Shown here in pieces: positions 1 through 6,451 of a DNA stretch of 64,000 bases. The position numbers and the translations under genes were made by a program. The DNA is from Acinetobacter sp. 10FS3-1 (GTDB lineage Bacteria; Pseudomonadota; Gammaproteobacteria; Pseudomonadales; Moraxellaceae), in assembly GCF_013343215.1 (NCBI RefSeq), contig NZ_CP039143.1, positions 2,604,001-2,668,000 of the forward strand, in the 5' to 3' direction. Every line of letters starts with the position of its first letter. The stretch's first letter is position 1. Under the pieces are notes generated by a model, which ran no database searches, had not been told where the DNA came from, and saw only the letters and a program-made list of their open reading frames with translations.

Positions 1-1
1 C

Positions 2-868
2 ATGAATGATAATATTCAAGTTGAAGCAGCAAAAATCGTTGAAAACTTTCTTCGAGCTCGATCTCCGACAGAGCGAAAAAAAGTGGTAGCAGAACGTTTA
101 AATTTTGTACTAAGTGAGCTGAAAAAACTTCATCATTTCAATGAGTTTACAATTGCTGAATTAGCTTTTGAGATCAATGAAGATACGGCTGATGAGGCTG
201 AAGCATGGTTTAGAGCAGAATTAGAACCCACTTTCGGACAATTGGAAAAAATAGCGCAACATACTTCAGTGAATCCAAACTGGTTACTCTTTGGTAAACA
301 GACTCCCTATGATATTCAGCACATACGTTTAAAAGAGTATTTAGATCAAGATATAAAACTGCTCGTAGGCTCAAATCCAAATAATGAATATTTAAATAAT
401 TCAAAAGTGAAAGAAATAAAGTTTATTCGAGAATTGTCAGAAGCGGGGCAATTAATTATTCTTAAAATTTATGAAAATTACGCAGTTGAGACTTTTTATC
501 CTCCATATCATATCAGTGACGTAAACGGAGTAGGTGGATATAACTCATTATTATATTTTTGCTTATTGACCAAAGTGCTGCTGCGATATTACAACTCTAA
601 AGTGACTATATGCAGCCACCTTCTCTCAAAAGAACAGTTTAAACTTATTTTGATTGGAAAAGTTCACCCCTTAACAATTGCAGAAAAACTACCTAATATT
701 CAATGGTTGAGTGATTTAGTAGATAAATTTCCATATGAAAATTTAGATTATTGGGATGGTTTTGATGAACTTAGAGCAAGACTAATACGAGATTTTGATG
801 CAAAAGAATACATTCAGAAGATTTGGAATGATCCTGAATTGTATTTAAAGCATCCTATTCAGCTTTAA
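2..868 (+). CDS. HTH-domain protein of unknown function
   Basis: A 288-residue protein. Residues about 45-100 resemble a Cro/CI-type helix-turn-helix: an ELA...E.WF segment followed by EPTFGQLEKIAQ and a NPNWLLFG stretch, as seen in phage-repressor-like HTH proteins. The remaining 190 residues match nothing I recognise and show no signal peptide or membrane segment. The ATG lies at base 2, so any ribosome binding site or a longer N-terminus falls outside the window. The gene is convergent with the small XRE gene and shares its terminator. DNA binding is inferred from the HTH-like part only. AT-rich composition fits the accessory stretch around it. Confidence 0.6.
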   Translation: MNDNIQVEAAKIVENFLRARSPTERKKVVAERLNFVLSELKKLHHFNEFTIAELAFEINEDTADEAEAWFRAELEPTFGQLEKIAQHTSVNPNWLLFGKQTPYDIQHIRLKEYLDQDIKLLVGSNPNNEYLNNSKVKEIKFIRELSEAGQLIILKIYENYAVETFYPPYHISDVNGVGGYNSLLYFCLLTKVLLRYYNSKVTICSHLLSKEQFKLILIGKVHPLTIAEKLPNIQWLSDLVDKFPYENLDYWDGFDELRARLIRDFDAKEYIQKIWNDPELYLKHPIQL

Positions 869-869
869 A

Positions 870-905
870 AAAAAGGACGACATTTTACTAAATGTCGTCT
901 TTTTC
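870..905. terminator. Bidirectional intrinsic terminator
   Basis: Arms GACGACATTT (876-885) and AAATGTCGTC (890-899) pair perfectly around a 4-base loop. The stem is flanked by an A-run on the left and a T-run on the right, so it can stop transcription from both convergent genes. The stop codon of the minus-strand gene (888-890) sits in the loop, so that gene's last codons form one arm. Confidence 0.85.
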
Positions 906-1115
906 CTCATACTCATCGATATATTCAAATAAATCTTGCATATTACAATTAAAATATTTACATAAGGTATCAGCGACTGAAAGTTCAATTCGTACTGCAC
1001 GATCATAATAAAGACTTGTTAGCGTATTACGATTGATACCAGTCGCTTGAGCTACCTCACTTAGCTTTAAAATTTTTCGCTCACCCATCAAATTTGACAA
1101 CCTACATCTAATCAT
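888..1115 (-). CDS. Small XRE-family transcriptional regulator (HTH_26 type)
   Basis: A 75-residue protein that is almost entirely one Cro/CI-type helix-turn-helix. It has the MIRCRLSNLMGERK start and the SEVAQATGINRNTLTSLY recognition region, then CKYFNCNMQDLFEY, which is typical of the YozG-like HTH_26 group. The start has AAAGG five to eight bases upstream. The upstream gap to the divergent small gene at 1275 contains two near-identical palindromes (1137-1155, 1189-1207), which are the natural operators for this protein. Likely role: autoregulation and repression of the divergent gene, which is inference. Its stop codon lies inside the shared terminator. Confidence 0.85.
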   Translation of the reverse strand: MIRCRLSNLMGERKILKLSEVAQATGINRNTLTSLYYDRAVRIELSVADTLCKYFNCNMQDLFEYIDEYEEKDDI

Positions 1116-1136
1116 AACAACCTTTAAATTAAAAAA

Positions 1137-1155
1137 TTAACCTACAGAAGGTTAA
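1137..1155. promoter_or_regulatory. Palindromic operator O1
   Basis: TTAACCT-ACAGA-AGGTTAA, a perfect 7-bp inverted repeat with a 5-base spacer, 22 bp upstream of the XRE start codon. The half-site AACCTACA recurs at 1191-1198 in O2, and once more at 1099-1106 inside the start of the XRE gene. Probably the binding site of the adjacent XRE protein. Confidence 0.7.
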
Positions 1156-1188
1156 TTCAACTTGATGAATAACTTTTACTATGCTAAT

Positions 1189-1207
1189 TTAACCTACAGC
1201 AGGTTAT
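1189..1207. promoter_or_regulatory. Palindromic operator O2
   Basis: TTAACCT-ACAGC-AGGTTAT, the second copy of the palindrome, centred 52 bp (about five helical turns) from O1. A weak plus-strand promoter could lie between the two: TTCAAC at 1156-1161 and TATGCT at 1180-1185, 18 bp apart. That would place O2 over the start site of the gene at 1275. Confidence 0.65.
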
Positions 1208-1274
1208 ATTGTCTTATTAAAAACAAATTAGCCGTTCTAAATTTCATTATATAGTTTTTTAAGGAAGTTCAGCT

Positions 1275-1541
1275 ATGAATAACTACTTTTCTGCAAAATT
1301 CTCTGTTTCAGAGGAAGTTCGTTCAACTGCTGTTGCTTTAATCAAAGAGTTTAATATTGACCGTACATTTGATTTAGCTTTGTTTCTGAATGTTAACCCC
1401 AATTTAAATGACCAAGATGCAACTTTAGCCTGGGTGAATTATTTTGAAAAAAATCAACATGATCTCAGTGACTTCAATCATGTTAGACGCCACTTCATGA
1501 AAAATTTTCCAAAAATTATGTTTGCAAATTTCAGTGAATAA
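1275..1541 (+). CDS. Small protein of unknown function, divergent from XRE regulator
   Basis: An 88-residue protein of no family I recognise. It looks soluble and alpha-helical, with no signal peptide or membrane segment, and ends in an aromatic and basic stretch (NHVRRHFMKNFPK). An AAGGAAG ribosome binding site ends seven bases before the ATG, and a strong terminator follows directly, so it is probably a monocistronic gene. The twin operators upstream suggest tight control by the 75-residue XRE protein. This layout is seen for toxin-antitoxin pairs and phage-like switches, but nothing in the protein itself shows toxicity. Confidence 0.6.
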   Translation: MNNYFSAKFSVSEEVRSTAVALIKEFNIDRTFDLALFLNVNPNLNDQDATLAWVNYFEKNQHDLSDFNHVRRHFMKNFPKIMFANFSE

Positions 1542-1549
1542 AATAATCA

Positions 1550-1582
1550 AAGGGAGATATCAAATATCTCCCTTAATTTTTA
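1550..1582 (+). terminator. Intrinsic terminator
   Basis: AAGGGAGATAT (1550-1560) and ATATCTCCCTT (1564-1574) form a perfect 11-bp stem with a CAA loop, followed by AATTTTTAT. It ends the small gene at 1275 and insulates the HAD gene. Confidence 0.9.
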
Positions 1583-1645
1583 TAGCAATGTCTCTTATGG
1601 TAATCTCAACAAAAAGTAAAATTCAATTTAATTGGTTGTAAAAAT

Positions 1646-2266
1646 ATGGAATCATTTATAAAAGCAGACCATACTGAGCCTTCGGTCATTGTTTTTGACG
1701 TGTTTGGTACACTTGTAGAAATAGGAGAAAGACGTTCCCCATATAGAAAATTAATGAAATGGCTAAAAGAAAATGGGCGACAACCAAAACCTGATGATGC
1801 CAAATTTATTATGTCCCACAATTTGAATTTGGCAGAGCTTACAAAGCGATTAGCAGTAAATATTCCAGACCAATTTCTGCAAGAACTTGAGCATGATTTA
1901 GATAAAGAGTTACGCTCTATTAGACTGCATGAAGATACCTTATCAACTTTGGAAGAATTAAAAAAATTGGGATTCAGATTGGCATTATGCTCAAATTTAG
2001 CGATGCCGTATGGAAAAGTTGTTTCTTCATTTTTACCTTCTCTTGATGCTTATGCTTGGAGTTATGAGGTTGGAGCAATTAAACCAGAGTCACAAATTTA
2101 TCAATATTTAATTGATAAATTACAATGTCACGCCAAAGACATTTTGTTTATTGGAGATACTCCTTTAGCTGATTACAGTGGTCCAACTGAATTTGGTATG
2201 TCTGCTAGATTGATCAAGCGTCAAAATGGTCAAACATTAGCAGAAGTTTTAAAAGACATACTTTAA
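1646..2266 (+). CDS. HAD-superfamily hydrolase
   Basis: A 206-residue phosphatase/dehalogenase-like enzyme. Motif I is FDVFGTL with the nucleophile Asp18. Its DxFGT form is that of L-2-haloacid dehalogenase-like and related HAD members rather than DxDGT. Motif II is LCSNLA, the motif III lysine is in AIKPESQIY, and motif IV is LFIGDTPLADYSGP. The cap between motifs I and II is small and helical. No clear Shine-Dalgarno precedes the ATG. The substrate cannot be told. It stands alone between a terminator and an unrelated minus-strand gene. Confidence 0.85.
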   Translation: MESFIKADHTEPSVIVFDVFGTLVEIGERRSPYRKLMKWLKENGRQPKPDDAKFIMSHNLNLAELTKRLAVNIPDQFLQELEHDLDKELRSIRLHEDTLSTLEELKKLGFRLALCSNLAMPYGKVVSSFLPSLDAYAWSYEVGAIKPESQIYQYLIDKLQCHAKDILFIGDTPLADYSGPTEFGMSARLIKRQNGQTLAEVLKDIL

Positions 2267-2300
2267 CAACTCGTGGAAGTTCCCCCCTAATAGTGAATAC

Positions 2301-3086
2301 TCACAGCTCCTCATCTTTCCATTTTTTAAATTCTGCAATTCGCTCATCAAGCTCCAGAACCCATGCTGGTTTTATATGTGGCACATCTGGGCGCTCAACA
2401 CCTTGATGGTCAAAAAACTTATGCACCTTTGCCGCCAACTTGATAAACGCCTGTTCAAACGTATCTGCCCAAACATCTAAACGATAGTCATGATAATGCT
2501 CTTGGTATAATTTACCACCATCTTCTACTTTATTGAGATGTGAGCCAGTCTCTAAATAAATCACTAATTTCCCATTATCTTCATCATTATATGCACCGTG
2601 ATAAACATTTTGGCAATGCCCCCATGTATTCCAGTGCCATGATGGTACATCACCAATAACCGTCCAAAAAGCTGGGTGTGTATCAATAAAATGATAGGCT
2701 GTTAAAAAGTCTGTTGGATTTGCGAGATATGCTTGCTCATTTTCAAAGGCAGTCTGTAAAGCAGATTGTAAATGCTCAAATTTATTTTTATCGGTGTAGG
2801 AAAACAAACTACTAGAAAGATGCTCAGAGGTTTTAAAAAATAAACCACCACTCTCTTTATCCTTACCAAAATATTGATAGACCTCTGGTAGAATCTGTAA
2901 ATCTGTAGGTTTGACATGATGGATCTGGTGTTGTACGTCTTTTAAGCTTTCGTGAATTGCTTCCATACGATCAGGGTAAGTGACGACAAGTTTCGTATCA
3001 CGCAGTGATAAAATTGCTGGTTCAGTTATTTGGGGTAACTGTTCTAATAACCAGTCTGGTAATTGTTTTAATTCAGTCGGTTGCAT
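2301..3086 (-). CDS. Conserved-looking protein of unknown function
   Basis: A 261-residue cytoplasmic protein with no signal peptide or membrane segment. It is rich in aromatic residues and histidines, with a central run (PAFWTVIGDVPSWHWNTWGH) and a YHDYRLDVWADTFEQAF segment. I recognise no family. AAGGATAAC stands before the ATG, giving a good start. The gene lies alone, downstream of the orphan antitoxin on the same strand but separated by about 100 bp. Confidence 0.65.
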   Translation of the reverse strand: MQPTELKQLPDWLLEQLPQITEPAILSLRDTKLVVTYPDRMEAIHESLKDVQHQIHHVKPTDLQILPEVYQYFGKDKESGGLFFKTSEHLSSSLFSYTDKNKFEHLQSALQTAFENEQAYLANPTDFLTAYHFIDTHPAFWTVIGDVPSWHWNTWGHCQNVYHGAYNDEDNGKLVIYLETGSHLNKVEDGGKLYQEHYHDYRLDVWADTFEQAFIKLAAKVHKFFDHQGVERPDVPHIKPAWVLELDERIAEFKKWKDEEL

Positions 3087-3183
3087 TTTTAGTTATCCTT
3101 TTTTAATAATTTCAACTTGTTACATGCGTTACACAACATAATTTGTGAAAGTTGATTGTAAGTTAGTCCATAGGAGTATATTG

Positions 3184-3543
3184 TCACTCAAGGGCTTCAA
3201 CAAAATTAAGAACAGAAATCAAGCCACTCATCGTTTCTATTTGATGAATTGGGATACCGCTAGTGGCTCTATTTTCGGACGTTAAAAAAATCTTCATCGC
3301 AGCCTGATCACCACCTGTCAAAGCATGTAAAGCCTGGTATAGACGAATCAGCAACAGTGCTAATTTCCCCGGTTTAGAATATGGATCTAATTCAGGTTGG
3401 TTTTGCAATTGAGTGATTGCCTCAACATCCATATCTAGCACTATTGCGAGCTGAGACTGACTAAGGGAAAGCAGTTTAGCAGCCCTAAGTACTGACTTTC
3501 CCAATACAGCTGCTGGTACTACCTGCTGTTCCAATAACGTCAT
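3184..3543 (-). CDS. MbcA/ParS/Xre-type antitoxin (DUF2384-like), no adjacent toxin
   Basis: A 119-residue protein. Residues about 20-55 are an Xre-like HTH (AAKLLSLSQSQLAIVLDMD). The C-terminal 40 residues (MKIFLTSENRATSGIPIHQI, then ETMSGLISVLNFVEAL) match the pattern of the MbcA/ParS/Xre toxin-binding domain: a short helix, an L/N-x-x-x-G-x-P turn, then an MxxxxGxxxVxxxL helix. Family members normally neutralise RES-domain toxins encoded next to them. The neighbouring gene at 2301-3086 does not look like a RES protein, so this antitoxin appears orphaned or works with a distant partner. GAGGTGATGCT before the ATG is a good ribosome binding site. Confidence 0.7.
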   Translation of the reverse strand: MTLLEQQVVPAAVLGKSVLRAAKLLSLSQSQLAIVLDMDVEAITQLQNQPELDPYSKPGKLALLLIRLYQALHALTGGDQAAMKIFLTSENRATSGIPIHQIETMSGLISVLNFVEALE

Positions 3544-3606
3544 AGCATCACCTCAAGCTCTAATTTTACTGATCAAGCCTTAAATCTAACAATATCATAC
3601 AAATTA

Positions 3607-3750
3607 CTAGGGGCTGTCCTCATTTGATAAATAGTTCAAAAAATGACTATTTAGATGCTTAAAATTGAATGTTTAATGAAGGAATTGCTGATTTATTAAA
3701 CAAGATACAGAGTAATTTGCTTCGTTAAATGAAATGAGGACACGCCCTAG
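3607..3750. mobile_element. MITE-like element with IS5-type ends
   Basis: Terminal inverted repeats GGGCTGTCCTCATTT (3611-3625) and the complement of AAATGAGGACACGCC (3732-3746) match at 13 of 15 positions. CTAG stands directly outside each end (3607-3610 and 3747-3750), like a 4-bp target duplication. The 136-bp interior has no coding potential but contains a 7-bp hairpin (AAATAGT/ACTATTT). The size, ends and CTAG target suit a non-autonomous derivative of an IS5-family element. The parent element is not in the window. Confidence 0.7.
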
Positions 3751-3759
3751 ATAAAACGA

Positions 3760-3931
3760 TCACCTATTCCTGTTCGTAGCATACCAGTTATTCTTACTTG
3801 TTAGACGACCAGAAATAGTCACATAAGCTAATTTTGCCGACACCTGATGATTCATACTTACACCACGCCCTGCTGCTTCCAAGGCAAGTTTTTGATGAAC
3901 AATGATGGAACACGAACAATAAATCGACCAC
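3760..3931 (-). pseudogene. Relic of a HicB-like antitoxin, frameshifted
   Basis: Read on the minus strand, GRFIVRVPS is followed, after one missing base near 3905, by VHQKLALEAAGRGVSMNHQ and SAKLA. This is the C-terminal ribbon-helix-helix of HicB-family antitoxins (FxVRxPxxLHxxLAxEAxxxGxSxNxxVxxKLA). A tail of about 20 residues runs to a stop at 3760-3762. The N-terminal HicB domain and any HicA toxin are missing. The relic is bounded by the MITE on one side and the tandem IS-end repeats on the other, which may explain its truncation. Confidence 0.65.
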
Positions 3932-3942
3932 TATATTAACCA

Positions 3943-3994
3943 AGGGGGCAGTTTTTAAATGCCGTTAGGGGGCAGTTTTTAAATGCCGCTAACA
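3943..3994 (-). repeat. Tandem repeat resembling an IS21-family terminus
   Basis: The 22-base unit, beginning AGGGGGCAGTTT and ending AAATGCCG, occurs twice at a 24-bp period (3943-3964 and 3967-3988). Read on the minus strand the end is TGTTAGCGG followed by the two repeats. A TG terminus with repeated internal sites is the usual design of IS21-family ends. No transposase genes adjoin, so this is a solo end or scar. It stops three bases from the stop codon of the secreted-protein gene at 3998. Confidence 0.5.
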
Positions 3995-3997
3995 CAG

Positions 3998-4510
3998 CTA
4001 TCTTCCTAATTTTTTAAAATAGGTTTCACATTTTGAAGCGGGGCCAAAATTATATTTTAAAGCGGTATTGGCTCTAGCTGTTGCATATTCAATACCTTGA
4101 ATTTCACGCTGCTGAGCAAAAACTTGAATCGCAGGATGTAACTGTTCTGAGCAACTGGCATCGTTGCTAAAGTATTTTAAAGTCTTGGTATTGGAAAAAT
4201 ATATTGCAGCAAACAATCGCCCATCTTTAAACACAATCGCGGATGAAGCATCTAAACTGCTTCCAGACCGACCTTCATAATACAGAGCCTCATCTGTTTT
4301 TAGTAAATAGGGCGCTGAGTAATTGTCGAAATTAGATTGAAATTTTAGATAATCATGCTTTAACAATGTTTGAAGTTCTGTTTGGATTTTTGGATTCAAA
4401 ACAATTTGAGGAATTGATGAAATATCTGAATATTGAATGAAGTCTAGTTCTTGAGCATGAGTAAAAACGGAGATTGAAAAAAGTAGAAAAAGATAATAGT
4501 GATTCTTCAT
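3998..4510 (-). CDS. Secreted protein of unknown function
   Basis: A 170-residue protein with a clear Sec signal peptide (a hydrophobic run FLLFSISVFTHA, probable cleavage after HA). The mature part carries two cysteines (DASCSEQ and ASKCETY) that could form a disulfide in the periplasm. I recognise no family. The C-terminus (KKLGR, stop) lies three bases from the IS-like repeat, so the natural end could have been altered by an insertion. A 9-bp inverted repeat lies 20-63 bases upstream of the start codon. Confidence 0.65.
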   Translation of the reverse strand: MKNHYYLFLLFSISVFTHAQELDFIQYSDISSIPQIVLNPKIQTELQTLLKHDYLKFQSNFDNYSAPYLLKTDEALYYEGRSGSSLDASSAIVFKDGRLFAAIYFSNTKTLKYFSNDASCSEQLHPAIQVFAQQREIQGIEYATARANTALKYNFGPASKCETYFKKLGR

Positions 4511-4529
4511 ATCAAATTTATTATTTTTA

Positions 4530-4573
4530 TGTCCATATTGACTTACTTATGGATTGTTCATTTTATATGGACA
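4530..4573. repeat. Inverted repeat upstream of secreted-protein gene
   Basis: TGTCCATAT (4530-4538) and ATATGGACA (4565-4573) are perfect 9-bp arms separated by 26 bases. It could be a paired operator or a leader hairpin for the gene starting at 4510. Confidence 0.4.
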
Positions 4574-4776
4574 CTTATGGAGTATCAATTAAGGTAAAAC
4601 CTTTTTGAGCATTCATAACATTCTCCACAAATGTTTTGTTAATTTTTTATGAGCTTTATAAGCTGTTTTGTATATAGCATTAAACGTGCCAACCTCTATT
4701 ATAAATATATTTAAATAAAAAACAGCCATTTAACAATAAAAAATTTTCAATTGATTTTCTTAATGTATTTTTATGT

Positions 4777-4799
4777 AAAAAAGTGACACTTATTGTCAC
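4777..4799 (-). terminator. Intrinsic terminator of the lemA operon
   Basis: On the minus strand GTGACA-ATAAG-TGTCAC is followed by TTTTTT, 13 bases after the stop codon of the last TPM gene. Confidence 0.8.
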
Positions 4800-4811
4800 A
4801 TATTTACAACA

Positions 4812-5372
4812 TCAACCCAGAATAATTGGCTTATTCCCCAACTCATTTTCTACATCTGCTATTTTTCGGTCATAGTACTGGTCTAACACCTGTCCAATCT
4901 GTTGGATTCCCTCAATTACCCCGTGTTTATATTGCTGCTTGGCCAGATTCTGAATAATCGACTGGCAAATCTCATTCCAAACTTCTTGAGTCGTGGCTTG
5001 CCGAATTCCCCGATCAATCACGATTTCTACCTTACGCTCACATAAATTGAGGTACAGCAACACACCACTATTATATTCAGTGTCCCAGACACCCAGCTCG
5101 GCAAAGATTTGTCTGGCCCGACATAAGGTATCTTGATAATAAGCAGATCGAGAAGGTAAACAGCCTTCAATCACCACCTGAATCTCTCCGACATGGCCAT
5201 GTTCGGCTTCTTCAACTGCCAGCGCAATCGCATGCTGATCCTGCTTGCTAAAAAAACGCTTGGTCGCCGGCATATAAAAGAAATGTTTGAGCCAGCGTTT
5301 AAAGCTTGGCTGAACAGACTGTTCCAGCTTTGGCTGCGTGACAATCTCTGTTGTATCTGTAGTCGTTACCAT
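4812..5372 (-). CDS. TPM-domain protein, soluble
   Basis: A 186-residue protein carrying one TPM (YgcG/Psb32) domain at about residues 40-170. Visible pieces are FSKQDQHAIALAVEEAEHG, GEIQVVIEG, WDTEYNSGVLLYLNLCERKVE and IDRGI. Unlike the upstream TPM protein it has no signal peptide or membrane helix, so it should stay in the cytoplasm or bind a membrane partner. Its ATG overlaps the end of the upstream gene (ATGGTAA), indicating translational coupling. Last gene of the lemA-TPM-TPM operon. The biochemical role of the family is unsettled; membrane-protein quality control and envelope functions have been suggested. Confidence 0.85.
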   Translation of the reverse strand: MVTTTDTTEIVTQPKLEQSVQPSFKRWLKHFFYMPATKRFFSKQDQHAIALAVEEAEHGHVGEIQVVIEGCLPSRSAYYQDTLCRARQIFAELGVWDTEYNSGVLLYLNLCERKVEIVIDRGIRQATTQEVWNEICQSIIQNLAKQQYKHGVIEGIQQIGQVLDQYYDRKIADVENELGNKPIILG

Positions 5373-6412
5373 GAGCCTGATGCTCCTCCCCCGCCAAAAC
5401 CACCACCGCCACCGCCGAAGCCGCCGCCACCAAAACCACCACGACCACTGCCGCCGCGGCCACCACCGCCTCCGGCCATAAAGGCATGCAAAATCAGCTG
5501 CGCAAGCGAGGTGACTAGTAAAAAGAACACGCCGGCACCAATCATTAAACTGGCAATTAACCCCATGCCATTGACCAGACCGGCAGCTGTGCCTGCAACT
5601 GCGGCAGTCGCAGCACTAAGCTTTCTGCCAAAAATCATGGAACCGATAACACCCGCGATCACAATAAATACTACACTGCCCAAGGTCGCCTGACTGGCCT
5701 TTTGTGCTTGTAAGGCCTGTTCCTGACGCGCTTTGAGTTCAGCTGCTGCCTGCGCAGCAACTTCAGGATCCAGATTTAAAATACTTTCAATCTCGGCGAT
5801 GCCGGCATCAATCCCTTGCGCATACTGGCCCTGTTTAAAATATGGGGTGATTGTTTGGTTGATAATCCGGTTGGCGATAATATCCGGTAATACGCCCTCA
5901 AGCCCGTAGCCAGTCAAAATCTGAATCCGGCGGTCATTCAGCGCAACTGTCATCAATAAACCATTATCGTGTTCTTTAGAACCCAATTGCCAGCGCTCTG
6001 CCACCCGCATGGAATAGCCGAAGATGTTTTCCTGTCCTGTGGTAGGCACAATCACCACACCAATTTGCGCTTTTCCTGCCTGATAAAGACTCAAGATTCG
6101 CTGGCTAATACGCTGCTTTTCTGCCGCGGTTAATATATTGGCCTGATCAATGACCGGTTCATTCATACTCGGCAGATCACGCTGAATCTGCCCTTCTGCC
6201 ATATCATTGGCAATCTGTGGCTGCTGCACAGTGGTCGTGGCTGGATTCTGCGCTGCAGGTTTTTCAGCGGGGCGCTGCAAAATTTCATGTGCCACCATCA
6301 GGTCTTCGCTGGCTGTTGCGGTGGCCGTTTCGCTCCGGGCGCTATTCATCAGGCTCAACATCAGACTGAGAAAGAGCACTGTACCCATCTGTGCAGCACG
6401 CATATACATCAT
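5366..6412 (-). CDS. TPM-domain membrane protein with Gly-rich tail (YgcG-like)
   Basis: The order is a signal peptide (FLSLMLSLMNSARS), a linker, a TPM domain at about residues 85-210 (DQANILTAAEKQRI, GVVIVPTTGQ, GYGLEGVLPD), hydrophobic segments at about 245-265 and 285-315, and a C-terminal Gly/Ser-rich tail ending GASGSW. This is the normal layout of YgcG-like exported TPM proteins. A GTG lies three codons upstream, but AAGG overlaps it and is correctly placed for the ATG at 6412, so I chose that start. Second gene of the operon, after lemA. The very GC-rich tail produces long open frames on the other strand that are not genes. Confidence 0.85.
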   Translation of the reverse strand: MMYMRAAQMGTVLFLSLMLSLMNSARSETATATASEDLMVAHEILQRPAEKPAAQNPATTTVQQPQIANDMAEGQIQRDLPSMNEPVIDQANILTAAEKQRISQRILSLYQAGKAQIGVVIVPTTGQENIFGYSMRVAERWQLGSKEHDNGLLMTVALNDRRIQILTGYGLEGVLPDIIANRIINQTITPYFKQGQYAQGIDAGIAEIESILNLDPEVAAQAAAELKARQEQALQAQKASQATLGSVVFIVIAGVIGSMIFGRKLSAATAAVAGTAAGLVNGMGLIASLMIGAGVFFLLVTSLAQLILHAFMAGGGGGRGGSGRGGFGGGGFGGGGGGFGGGGASGSW

Positions 6413-6451
6413 CGCAGTCACCTTAGATTGCTCAATTACTCAGGACGAGTC

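Larger units (their letters stand above)
4511..4811. other. AT-rich intergenic region
   Basis: No gene is supported here. It holds an inverted repeat near the start of the secreted-protein gene (4530-4573) and the terminator of the lemA operon (4777-4799). The rest is very AT-rich sequence without clear features. Confidence 0.6.

Noticed and set aside
3607-3750. Possible riboswitch or attenuator
   Set aside because: The structure is explained by terminal inverted repeats with flanking CTAG duplication, and no gene start follows it.
5193-5693. Plus-strand open frame coding for a proline-rich protein
   Set aside because: It is the complement of the Gly-rich tail of the TPM protein on the minus strand. 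The long frame is a by-product of the GC-rich repeats, with no ribosome binding site or family match.
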